From Fimbriimonadaceae bacterium (GTDB lineage Bacteria > Armatimonadota > Fimbriimonadia > Fimbriimonadales > Fimbriimonadaceae), in NCBI GenBank assembly GCA_019454665.1, contig JACFNW010000008.1:1-18823 (forward strand): a stretch of 18,823 bases of DNA, read 5' to 3'. The notes under the pieces are model-generated. The model was not told the DNA's origin, did no database searches, and worked only from the letters and a program-made list of their open reading frames with translations. Position 1 is the first letter of the stretch, and each line of letters starts with the position of its first letter. Positions 1 through 7,727 of the stretch are shown here, one piece after another. The translations under genes and the position numbers were made by a program.

Positions 1-53
1 CTCACGAGCGGTTTGAGTCCCGGTAGCCCAATTGCCACATCGTCACCGCCCAT
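1..53 (-). CDS. Possible start of a further minus-strand gene, cut by the window edge
   Basis: On the minus strand an ATG at 53-51 opens a frame of 17 codons that reaches the window edge without a stop (MGGDDVAIGLPGLKPLV). It begins 45 nt after the stop of the preceding minus-strand gene, so it could be the next gene of the same leftward unit. No Shine-Dalgarno sequence is seen. Too little is visible to name a family, and the frame may be chance. Confidence 0.35.
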   Translation of the reverse strand, partial: MGGDDVAIGLPGLKPLV

Positions 54-98
54 GAATGAAATATGAGCGAGCGTCTGGATTGGACGGTGTGGAGTGCC

Positions 99-695
99 TC
101 AGAGAATTACGTCCTTTTGATCCACATCGCTTGGCTTGGAGGCGTGAGCAATTCGAGCATTGGCTCCGTGCAGGGCAAGATAGTTGAACCGCCAATGCAT
201 CATGAGTTGCCCGTCGCCTTCTCCATTATCGTCGTGAACGTCCTGCCACCGCAAAAAGGGGTGCTGATGGTCCGTGGTATTGGGCTTTCCAAAATTGGAT
301 ACTTCGGGCGTCGCAAACACGAGATACTCGATGAACCCCAACGGCACGTGGCCCGAGTGCACCAGCGAGGTATGCGCAAGGATGAATAGATCCATGCTGA
401 ATTGGTCGCGGGGAAGCGACCAATCTGTTGATGCGGGTGCCAGTATGATTGTCAGCGTCTGCGGCGGACCAGAATCGCCATCCCCGATATACTTGAATTC
501 TAGCGTGGCGCGGGGTTTCGGATCGGCATCGGACGCCGTTACACATTGCAAAGGAACGAATCGGCAGTGCGTGTAAATCAATGCACGACAGCCAGTGGCG
601 AATTGGTTCACGTAACGCAGGAATTCAGACTTTAGATCGAGCGCTTCATTCGTCTTGGGCTTTCTGGCAGATTTGGCGTTTTTGGTGTTGGCCAT
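99..695 (-). CDS. Hypothetical protein, 198 aa
   Basis: I do not recognise this family. The ATG at 695 gives 198 residues. The frame stays open upstream to 818, but that would overlap the LysR gene and adds an arginine-rich stretch unlike the rest, so 695 is preferred. The N-terminus is basic (MANTKNAKSARKPKTNEA), then the protein becomes a mixed, probably globular domain with few charged clusters and a His/Asp-rich stretch around residues 140-165 (TTDHQHPFLRWQDVHDD). There is no signal peptide or membrane segment. It lies 52 nt downstream of the LysR gene on the same strand and may be co-transcribed with it. Its position beside a regulator and a defence operon is suggestive only; no function can be assigned. 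Confidence 0.6.
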   Translation of the reverse strand: MANTKNAKSARKPKTNEALDLKSEFLRYVNQFATGCRALIYTHCRFVPLQCVTASDADPKPRATLEFKYIGDGDSGPPQTLTIILAPASTDWSLPRDQFSMDLFILAHTSLVHSGHVPLGFIEYLVFATPEVSNFGKPNTTDHQHPFLRWQDVHDDNGEGDGQLMMHWRFNYLALHGANARIAHASKPSDVDQKDVIL

Positions 696-747
696 AATTG
701 GAGGTGAATGGACGTTGTCGTGGCGCCTGCTTTTTCGGGGATGCCTC

Positions 748-1668
748 CTACGAGGGCTCTCTGAGGCCACCTTCGAAAGCGCGCGATAGCCGCACGGCAA
801 AGCGCTTTGCACGTGCATTCAATTCGGTTGTTTTCTTGCTGAACGCCACGGCGAGTCTGCGATTCAAGGTGTCCATTCCATCGAGAGCAACGGGTGTGAA
901 TTGTTCGGTGGGGAATTCACCTTCGGCATGGCTGGGGACCAGCGTCGCTGCGCCGATGACCTTGGCGACCTCGATCGCCAGGCTGAAACTCTCCACTTTG
1001 CTCAGGATTTTCAGGGGAAGTCTGTTTGCTTCTACGATCCTTTCCACCCCGCGGACAAATTGACCGTCGCCCGTGATGGAGACGAATGGCAGCACCCGAA
1101 CGGAGAGAATCCCGGCAGCGCTTTTTTCAGGGAGGGCTGCGCGAGGCACCATGAGCACATAGCGGAGGACCGGGAAGGGAAGCAGTTCCAGGGCGTCGCT
1201 TCTGGCGTCCGCGCGGATTATGCCGAGGTCGAGCTGGCCGTTCTCTAAGTGTGAGACGACTTCCGATGTTCGGTGATTTTGCATTTCGACCGGACCACCA
1301 GCCGCAGAGACGACTTCCGTGAAGCGTGGGACCAGGAGCCATCGAATCACACTTTCAGCCGCGCCTAACTTCAAGGGGTGGGGTGCTCCCTGACCTTCGC
1401 CGGATATTTCTCTCAAAGCGTTGAAATAGGCGTTGGTGAGTGCCGACAATTTCACCCCGTCAGCAGTCAGCTTAAGCCGTTTGCCCTCTCGGACGAACAG
1501 CTTGACCCCGAGGACACGTTCGAGATCCCGAATCTGACGACTGAACTGACTTTGTTTAGTGGGATTCCTCCCTGCTGCGGCGACCACGGACCCCGCATCG
1601 ACGATCTGGCAAAACGACCGAAGTCGCTCGATGGACAGGCCTGAGAGGGATAATGTGTTTCCGGACAT
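748..1668 (-). CDS. LysR-family transcriptional regulator
   Basis: A DNA-binding regulator of about the usual LysR length (306 aa). Residues 13-70 form the winged helix-turn-helix: the region ERLRSFCQIVDAGSVVAAAG is followed by the recognition-helix segment SQFSRQIRDLERVLGVKLF and the wing (FVREGKRLKLTADG). Residues from about 95 to 295 fit the periplasmic-binding-protein-like effector domain. The ATG at 1668 places the HTH directly at the N-terminus, as usual. No Shine-Dalgarno sequence is visible. The gene is transcribed away from the helicase gene across a short shared intergenic region, the classical arrangement for a LysR protein controlling its divergent neighbour and itself. I infer that it regulates the defence operon; its ligand is unknown. 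WYL-domain regulators are better known beside such loci, so a LysR protein here is less common in my experience. Confidence 0.88.
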   Translation of the reverse strand: MSGNTLSLSGLSIERLRSFCQIVDAGSVVAAAGRNPTKQSQFSRQIRDLERVLGVKLFVREGKRLKLTADGVKLSALTNAYFNALREISGEGQGAPHPLKLGAAESVIRWLLVPRFTEVVSAAGGPVEMQNHRTSEVVSHLENGQLDLGIIRADARSDALELLPFPVLRYVLMVPRAALPEKSAAGILSVRVLPFVSITGDGQFVRGVERIVEANRLPLKILSKVESFSLAIEVAKVIGAATLVPSHAEGEFPTEQFTPVALDGMDTLNRRLAVAFSKKTTELNARAKRFAVRLSRAFEGGLREPS

Positions 1669-1745
1669 ACTTGTCTAAATAGCCATGTTTAAGGCAATAC
1701 TTGGCATTTACCGGCAAGTCAACGCGTGTTACTCTATGCGGCACT
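1669..1745. promoter_or_regulatory. Divergent promoter/operator region between the LysR gene and the defence operon
   Basis: This 77-bp gap must hold the promoters of both divergent units. It shows an inverted repeat, ACTTG (1699-1703), 11 nt, CAAGT (1715-1719). The heptamer ATACTTG occurs twice in direct orientation, at 1667-1673 and 1697-1703, 30 bp apart or about three helical turns. Such dyads are typical of LysR sites, although the strict T-N11-A core is not clear. TTGGCA at 1701-1706 could be a -35 element, but no convincing -10 lies at the right distance, so I call no exact promoter. Confidence 0.5.
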
Positions 1746-4700
1746 ATGGCACGCCTTGAGGACATCACAGTTAACAGCGTCGTCCGCGGAATCCACCCCT
1801 CTGTCGCCGTTACGGTCAAGCACGCCCGAATGCACGGGAGCGACACCTTGGAGGTCACATACACCGACGCCGAGGGTCGCCCAGGCACCCAACTTCTTTT
1901 CCGCGACCAGGAGCACCAATTGGAGGTCGTCCAGAAGACCCGTCCCCTTTCGTTTACGGCTGACGGAGCCCTGTTCCGGCTCGCTTCCGAGGCCCAGCGG
2001 CTCCGTCTCGGCTTCCTGTTCGACCCGATGATTGCGGTCAACACGTCCACGGTCGAGCCCCTGCCGCACCAGATCACGGCAGTTTACGAGACGATGCTCT
2101 CGCGCCACCCGCTCCGATTCCTCCTCGCGGACGACCCCGGCGCCGGCAAAACCATCATGACGGGCCTGCTCATCAAGGAGCTTATTATTCGGGGCGACGT
2201 GGCCAAATGCCTCATTGTTTCTCCCGGCATGCTTGTTGAGCAGTGGCAGGATGAACTCGACCAGAAGTTCAATCTGTCGTTCGACATCATGACCAATGAC
2301 GCCCTTCAAGCGTCGCGCACCGGCAATTGGTTTCTGGAGCACAACCTCTGTCTCTGTCGCCTCGACAAACTGAGCCGGAACGAGGACCTCCAGCAGAAAT
2401 TGGCGCAGGTTGACTGGGATCTCGTCGTGGTGGACGAAGCCCACAAAATGTCCGCCTCCTACTTCGGCTCGGAAGTAAAGTTCACCAAACGGCACCGTCT
2501 CGGCCAACTTCTCTCAGCCCATACGCGCCAGCTACTGCTGCTCACGGCGACGCCGCACAACGGCAAGGAGGAGGATTTTCAGCTCTTCCTTTCGCTTCTC
2601 GATGGCGACCGTTTCGAGGGTAAGTTCCGGGACGGCGTCCATGTGCAGGATGTATCCGACATGATGCGTCGCATGGTTAAGGAGGGACTCGTGACGATGG
2701 AAGGGAAGCCGCTCTTCCCGCAGCGCTACGCCTACACCCTGCCTTTTCCTCTTACGCCGGAGGAAGCTGCGCTTTACGCCAAGGTCACGGACTACGTCCG
2801 CACCCAGTTCAACCTCGCGGACCAACTCGTGAGCGAGAAACGGCGTGGCACCGTCGGATTCGCCCTCACCATTCTTCAGCGCCGACTCGCGTCCTCACCG
2901 GAGGCGATCTTTCAGTCACTCCGCCGCCGCCGTGAGCGCTTGGAGGAACGTCTTCGTGAAGAGAAGACCCTTCGACGCGGGCGCAATGCAGCCCTTGAGT
3001 TTCCCCAGGATCTCGACGTGGAGGACCTTGACGACCTCGACGACGCTCCCGAGGCGGAGCAGGAACAGGCGGAGGAACGCGTGGTTGATGCCGCTACCGC
3101 GGCGCAGACCATCGCCGAACTTGAGGTGGAAATTCGCATCCTGAAGGACTTGGAATCCGCCGCCGCCGCCCTGCGACGTTCAGGCCAGGACACGAAATGG
3201 CTGAAGCTGGCCGACACCCTACAGGACAACGTTCACATGTTGGATGCGAACCGGCAGCTTCGAAAGCTCGTTATTTTCACCGAGCAACGCGACACGCTCA
3301 ACTATCTCAACGAGCGTCTCGTCACGCTTCTCGGCAACCCCGCTGCCGTCGTCACCATCCACGGCCAGACGCCGCGCGAAAAGCGGCGCCAGATTCAGGA
3401 GGCGTTCACCAGTGATCCCGAGGTTGTCATCCTCGTGGCAACCGACGCAGCGGGTGAAGGCATTAATCTTCAGCGGGCGCACCTCATGGTGAACTATGAT
3501 TTGCCGTGGAATCCCAACCGACTGGAGCAGCGCTTTGGCCGCATCCATCGTATCGGCCAGCGGGAGCAGTGCCACCTTTGGAATCTCGTGGCGGAAGGCA
3601 CTCGTGAAGGTGACGTGTTCCTCCGGCTGCTGCACAAGTTGGAACAACAGCGGGAGGCTCTCGGCACCGATGCCGTTTTCGATGTCCTTGGAAAAGTCCT
3701 TCAAGGCCAGTCTTTGAAGGAGCTGTTGATTGACGCGATCCGCCGCAACGATGACCCCGATGTTCGCGCCCGTCTCGACCGTGTCATTCAGCACGACCTT
3801 GATGCCGACCACCTGCGCGAGCTTCTCTCGGAACGTCAGCTTACGCAGGATACGCTCTCAGCCAATCGCGTGCAGGCGATTCGCGAGGAGATGGAGCGTG
3901 CCCAGGCTCGCAAGTTGCAGCCCCACTACATCGGGGCGTTTTTCCAGGACGCGTTTGCCCGCTTTGGCGGACAACTTCAGAAACGCGAGCCGCAGCGTTT
4001 CGAAATTCGTCACGTGCCTTCGGAGATTCGCCAGCGTGACCGCGTCAGTGGACTGCGCGCCCCGCTCCTCAAGGCTTACGAGCGGGTGACGTTCCACAAG
4101 CAGGCGACCCGTCTTGATGGCAAACCGCCCGCCGCATTGCTCGCTCCCGGCCATCCGTTGCTCGATGCCACCGTTGACCTCGTGCTTGAGAAGCACCGTG
4201 ACATGCTCCGCCAAGGCGCGGTTCTGGTTGACCCCCTAGATGAGGGCACGGAGCCCCGCGTTTTGCTCTATCTTGAACACACGATTACCGACGCCCGTCC
4301 GGATGCTGGACGCGGGCCGAGCACCATTTCCCGTCGGTTGGAGTTCGTGTTTCTCGATGCCGATGGTCGCGACAGCCGTGCCGGACACGCGCCCTATCTC
4401 GACTACGTTCCCGCCAGTCCCGAGCAGCTCGCGGCCGTCCAACCGCTGTTTGATGCTGCTTGGTTGCTCGGCGATTTGGAGAGCCGCGCCACGTCGTTCG
4501 CGATTCAACACGTCGTGCCCGAGCACCTTCGCTCCGTCTCTGTTCGCCGTGACGAGCACCTCAAGAAGACGATGCAGCAGGTTCACCAGCGGCTGACTCA
4601 GGAAATCGCCTATTGGGATGCCTACGCCAACAAACTCCAGGGCATCGAGGATGCTGGTAAGCGTCGCGGCGGATTGTCCGCTTCGCAGGCCCGCCAGCGT

Positions 4701-5243
4701 GCCGACGCACTCGCCGAGCGTCTGAAGAAGCGCATGGTCGAGTTGGAGGGGGAGAAGAAGATTGTTACCCGTCCTCCGACCGTGCTTGGCGGCGCTCTCA
4801 TCGTTCCCGCTGGGTATTTCCGAGGCCGTGCTGAGGCCGTGAATGAAGATGCGACGCCGTTCGGCACCGGAAATCGTGAAGTTGAGCGTCTCGCGATGGA
4901 GGCGGTTGCCGCTCACGAGCGTTCGCTCGGCTTCCAGCCGCGCGACGTGTCAGCCGGCAACCTCGGCTACGACATTGAGAGCCGCGACACCGCGGGTAAT
5001 CTCCGGTTCATCGAGGTAAAGGGGCGCGTCTGGACGGCCGACACCGTAACCGTCACGGCGAACGAGATCCGGACGGCGTTGAACCAGCCGGACAGCTATT
5101 TCCTCGCCTTGGTGCAGGTCGATTCGGCCGGAGCGAAGCCGCCGCGCTACTTGCAGCGGCCGTTCAGCCAGGAGCCGGAGTTCGGCACGGCAAGCGTCAC
5201 CTACAAAATCAACGACCTGCTCAGCAAAGCGACCGCACCCTGA
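1746..5243 (+). CDS. SNF2-family (DrmD-like) helicase with C-terminal DUF3883 domain
   Basis: A 1165-residue superfamily 2 helicase of the SNF2/HepA kind found in DISARM- and BREX-related phage-defence loci. An N-terminal beta-rich region (about 1-70) precedes the motor. Walker A is DDPGAGKT at 129-136, the DEAH box is at 230-233, motif III lies near LLTATPHNGKEEDF, and motif VI is QRFGRIHRIGQ at 595-605. A strongly acidic segment (about 420-450) interrupts the two RecA lobes. The C-terminal approximately 120 residues match DUF3883, which resembles the PD-(D/E)xK fold, with D1076 and E1090-V-K1092 as the likely metal-site residues. The ATG at 1746 is chosen over an in-frame TTG at 1701, because the protein from MARLEDI onward resembles the family N-terminus and 1701 lies within the operator dyad. 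It is the first gene of the operon; its stop overlaps the patatin start (TGATG). It probably tracks along or remodels DNA; nuclease activity of the tail is inference. Confidence 0.9.
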   Translation: MARLEDITVNSVVRGIHPSVAVTVKHARMHGSDTLEVTYTDAEGRPGTQLLFRDQEHQLEVVQKTRPLSFTADGALFRLASEAQRLRLGFLFDPMIAVNTSTVEPLPHQITAVYETMLSRHPLRFLLADDPGAGKTIMTGLLIKELIIRGDVAKCLIVSPGMLVEQWQDELDQKFNLSFDIMTNDALQASRTGNWFLEHNLCLCRLDKLSRNEDLQQKLAQVDWDLVVVDEAHKMSASYFGSEVKFTKRHRLGQLLSAHTRQLLLLTATPHNGKEEDFQLFLSLLDGDRFEGKFRDGVHVQDVSDMMRRMVKEGLVTMEGKPLFPQRYAYTLPFPLTPEEAALYAKVTDYVRTQFNLADQLVSEKRRGTVGFALTILQRRLASSPEAIFQSLRRRRERLEERLREEKTLRRGRNAALEFPQDLDVEDLDDLDDAPEAEQEQAEERVVDAATAAQTIAELEVEIRILKDLESAAAALRRSGQDTKWLKLADTLQDNVHMLDANRQLRKLVIFTEQRDTLNYLNERLVTLLGNPAAVVTIHGQTPREKRRQIQEAFTSDPEVVILVATDAAGEGINLQRAHLMVNYDLPWNPNRLEQRFGRIHRIGQREQCHLWNLVAEGTREGDVFLRLLHKLEQQREALGTDAVFDVLGKVLQGQSLKELLIDAIRRNDDPDVRARLDRVIQHDLDADHLRELLSERQLTQDTLSANRVQAIREEMERAQARKLQPHYIGAFFQDAFARFGGQLQKREPQRFEIRHVPSEIRQRDRVSGLRAPLLKAYERVTFHKQATRLDGKPPAALLAPGHPLLDATVDLVLEKHRDMLRQGAVLVDPLDEGTEPRVLLYLEHTITDARPDAGRGPSTISRRLEFVFLDADGRDSRAGHAPYLDYVPASPEQLAAVQPLFDAAWLLGDLESRATSFAIQHVVPEHLRSVSVRRDEHLKKTMQQVHQRLTQEIAYWDAYANKLQGIEDAGKRRGGLSASQARQRADALAERLKKRMVELEGEKKIVTRPPTVLGGALIVPAGYFRGRAEAVNEDATPFGTGNREVERLAMEAVAAHERSLGFQPRDVSAGNLGYDIESRDTAGNLRFIEVKGRVWTADTVTVTANEIRTALNQPDSYFLALVQVDSAGAKPPRYLQRPFSQEPEFGTASVTYKINDLLSKATAP

Positions 5244-6214
5244 TGAATGCGCAAACTGCACTTCCCGTTGATTCCCGTTTTCAGATCCTCTCCTTGGATG
5301 GGGGCGGCATTAAGGGGCTGTTCTCGGCTGCCGTGCTGGCCGCGATTGAGGAAGATTTGAAGCTGAGCATCACGGACCACTTCGACTTGCTCGCGGGAAC
5401 TTCCACCGGAGGTATCATCGCCCTCGGGCTCGGGTTGGGTATGAAGCCTCGCGAGATTGTGGAATTCTACCTGCGGGAAGGACCCAAGATTTTCCCGAGT
5501 TGGTGGGGCATGAAAGGGCTGCAGCACTGGGTCTATCGCAAATTTTCAGAAAAGCCGCTCGTTGATGCACTGCAGTCATGTTTCAAGGATCGCCGCTTCG
5601 GTGACAGTCAGAAGCGGCTCGTCATTCCATCCTACAACCTTGGCGAGGATGATGTTTACAACTTTCGCACCCCGCACCACGCACGGCTTACGCGTGACTA
5701 TAAGGTTCCCGCATGGAAGGTGGCGCTCGCAACCAGCTCGGCGCCGACGTTCTTCCCCTGCACGCGCGAGGTTGGCAACGTGCGCCTGATTGATGGCGGT
5801 GTCTGGGCCAATAACCCAACCATGGTTGCCGTCGCCGAAGCCTACGAGACGCTTGGTGTGCCTCTGGCCAATCAATGGGTGTTCAGTATCGGCACCTCTG
5901 ATGCGGTCGTTAAGCGAGCTCCCCGTCTCAATAGTGGCGGTATCATTGCATGGGGTCTCGGCAATGCGGCCGTAGATGTGATTATGCGCGGCCAAAGTAT
6001 TGGTGCGAACAACCAGGCGACGCTGCTCCTGGGCAGAGACCACGTCGAACGCCTCAATCCCAAGGTCGCCGATGGCGAATTCTCACTCGATGGCGTGAGC
6101 AAGGCCGACGACCTGATCGGCAAGGCTTCCCATGTCAGCCGTATTTTCACCCCCACATTTCAACTAAAGTTCGCAGGGCACAGGGCCAAGTCCTTCGAGC
6201 CGCTACATAAATGA
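5243..6214 (+). CDS. Patatin-like phospholipase, CapV-type CBASS effector
   Basis: A 323-residue patatin-family lipid acyl hydrolase. It carries the oxyanion-hole loop DGGGIKG (19-25), the nucleophile elbow GTSTG (52-56, Ser54) and the catalytic aspartate in DGGVWANNP (184-192, Asp184), so the Ser-Asp dyad is intact. There is no signal peptide or membrane segment. In CBASS, patatins of this size (CapV) are activated by a cyclic dinucleotide and degrade membrane phospholipids, killing the infected cell. Here the gene directly precedes a CD-NTase, which supports that role. Its ATG overlaps the helicase TGA by one base, so translation is probably coupled; no separate Shine-Dalgarno sequence is seen. 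The product and signal-molecule specificity cannot be read from sequence. Confidence 0.9.
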   Translation: MNAQTALPVDSRFQILSLDGGGIKGLFSAAVLAAIEEDLKLSITDHFDLLAGTSTGGIIALGLGLGMKPREIVEFYLREGPKIFPSWWGMKGLQHWVYRKFSEKPLVDALQSCFKDRRFGDSQKRLVIPSYNLGEDDVYNFRTPHHARLTRDYKVPAWKVALATSSAPTFFPCTREVGNVRLIDGGVWANNPTMVAVAEAYETLGVPLANQWVFSIGTSDAVVKRAPRLNSGGIIAWGLGNAAVDVIMRGQSIGANNQATLLLGRDHVERLNPKVADGEFSLDGVSKADDLIGKASHVSRIFTPTFQLKFAGHRAKSFEPLHK

Positions 6215-6222
6215 CAACCTCG

Positions 6223-6227
6223 AAGGA
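6223..6227 (+). promoter_or_regulatory. Shine-Dalgarno sequence of the CD-NTase gene
   Basis: AAGGA ends 3 nt before the ATG at 6231. It is the only clear Shine-Dalgarno sequence in the operon and lies in the 16-nt gap after the patatin stop. The short spacer makes it suboptimal. Confidence 0.5.
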
Positions 6228-6230
6228 CAT

Positions 6231-7727
6231 ATGCTACTCAACGACAAGATTCAGTTCAACAATCTGCTGACCAAGGCCGCAACGGCTTTGGACATTCCCG
6301 ACCACGTTTACGAAGACGCCACGCTCAAATATGAGGAAGTGGGCGAATGGCTTGCCGCAGATGATTCGACCCTGAAGGCCTACACTCCGGAAATTTACGT
6401 CCAGGGCTCGTTTCGTCTTGGCACTGTTGTCCATCCGATCAACGACGCAGATGAATACGATATCGACCTCGTGTGCCATCTGACGATGGGCAAGGAGCAG
6501 ACGACGCAAGCCGACCTCAAGGAGATGGTCGGGGCCCGGCTTAAAAAGCATGCCGAGCTGGTCAAAATCCTCAACCCCTCGCGTCGCTGCTGGACTCTCG
6601 ACTATCCCGCAGAGAAACAGATGCCGGCCTTCCACATGGATGTGCTTCCCGCGATTCCTAACACGGAAAGCCCGCCGACTGGCCTGCTTCTCACGGATAC
6701 CGAGCTAAGGCTTTGGCAGAAAAGTAACCCCAAGGCCTATGCCGAGTGGTTTTACGGCCGGATGAAGGTAATCTTCCAGACTCGCCGCGCTGCGCTTGCG
6801 GAGTCGCTCGCTGCCAAAGTGGAGGATGTCCCGGATTGGCAAGTAAAGACGCCTCTCCAAATCGCGGTGCAAATCTTGAAGCGGCACCGGGACATTTATT
6901 TTCAGAAGAGCCCCGACGTTAAGCCTGTCTCAATCATCATCACGACCCTCGCCGCCCGTGCTTATGCGGGAGAAGCTGATGTGATGGAAGCCCTGAGCGG
7001 AATCATCCGTGTCATCGTGACTAATTGGGGTAAGCCAGGCTACGTAGAGGATCGCAACGGCCGCTGGTGGGTCGAAAACCCGGTCGAACCCGGCGAGAAC
7101 TTTGCGGACAAGTGGAATGAATATCCGGAACGCCGCGAAGCTTTCTATAAATGGTTGGAGCGGGTGAAGTCGGACTTCGCTGCCGCCCAGACGAAGCGCA
7201 CGCTCAACGAAGCCGTTGAGACGCTGACACCCGTTCTCGGTAAGCGGGCCGTGATGGCTGCTGCACGAGACCTCGGCGTAGCCGACGCCTCGATGTTGCC
7301 AGCGGTCATCAACGCGTCCCCGCAGGTGCCTGCCCTCGGAGACGCACGCCACTGCCAGCAGCCTCAGTGGCCGGTCGTTCCCACTTACAAGGCATCCATT
7401 CAAGGTGACGTTTACGCCAAGGAGCATGGACGACACAAACTATGGGGCCTGTCATCTCGACCTGTCCCGAAGGGAGTCGGACTGAAGTTCACGGTGAAAA
7501 CCAATGCGCCTTTTCCCTACGAAGTGAAATGGCAGGTCGTGAACACAGGGGCCGAGGCTCTGGCTCATAATTCTCCGCGTGGCGATTTCTACGCCAGCGA
7601 CAAGGGCATCAATGGCACCCGTTGGGAGTCAACCGCGTATGCCGGAACGCATTGGGTTGAAGGTTTCGTGATTAAGGGTGGCCAATGCGTTGCCAGAACT
7701 GGCAAGCTCTACGTCAAAGTAAGATGA
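6231..7727 (+). CDS. CD-NTase (CBASS oligonucleotide cyclase) with C-terminal AGS-C domain
   Basis: A 498-residue nucleotidyltransferase of the DNA-polymerase-beta/SMODS fold. The active-site signature is complete: Gly59-Ser60 in VQGSFRLGT, Asp77 and Asp79 in DEYDIDL, and a third acidic residue, Asp137, in FHMDVLP. A helical middle region (about 190-330) follows. The last approximately 110 residues fit the adenylyl/guanylyl-cyclase and SMODS C-terminal sensor (AGS-C) domain: GRHKLWGLSSRPVPKGVGLK, then VKWQVVNTGAEA, RGDFYAS and THWVEGFVIKGGQCVARTG. CD-NTases make cyclic oligonucleotides on phage infection; the neighbouring patatin would be the receptor-effector. No HORMA/TRIP13 or Cap2/Cap3 genes are present, so as CBASS it is a minimal type I pair. 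Its TGA overlaps the methylase start by 4 nt (ATGA). Nucleotide choice cannot be predicted here. Confidence 0.9.
   Translation: MLLNDKIQFNNLLTKAATALDIPDHVYEDATLKYEEVGEWLAADDSTLKAYTPEIYVQGSFRLGTVVHPINDADEYDIDLVCHLTMGKEQTTQADLKEMVGARLKKHAELVKILNPSRRCWTLDYPAEKQMPAFHMDVLPAIPNTESPPTGLLLTDTELRLWQKSNPKAYAEWFYGRMKVIFQTRRAALAESLAAKVEDVPDWQVKTPLQIAVQILKRHRDIYFQKSPDVKPVSIIITTLAARAYAGEADVMEALSGIIRVIVTNWGKPGYVEDRNGRWWVENPVEPGENFADKWNEYPERREAFYKWLERVKSDFAAAQTKRTLNEAVETLTPVLGKRAVMAAARDLGVADASMLPAVINASPQVPALGDARHCQQPQWPVVPTYKASIQGDVYAKEHGRHKLWGLSSRPVPKGVGLKFTVKTNAPFPYEVKWQVVNTGAEALAHNSPRGDFYASDKGINGTRWESTAYAGTHWVEGFVIKGGQCVARTGKLYVKVR

Noticed and set aside
8..28. tRNA T-arm-like string GGTTTGAGTCCC
   Set aside because: No closing stem of 5 bp and no acceptor, D or anticodon arms beside it; it is also within an open frame on the minus strand.
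1701..1745. TTG-initiated extension of the helicase by 15 residues
   Set aside because: It overlaps the operator dyad, has no Shine-Dalgarno sequence, and the added residues do not resemble the family; the ATG at 1746 gives the usual N-terminus.
4236..4916. 226-residue antisense open frame inside the helicase gene
   Set aside because: Shadow frame opposite a well-supported helicase; no domain and no promoter context.
7685..7723. Earlier ATG for the methylase
   Set aside because: It would lie 43 nt inside the CD-NTase gene; the ATG at 7724 forms a standard ATGA overlap and starts with the expected family sequence.
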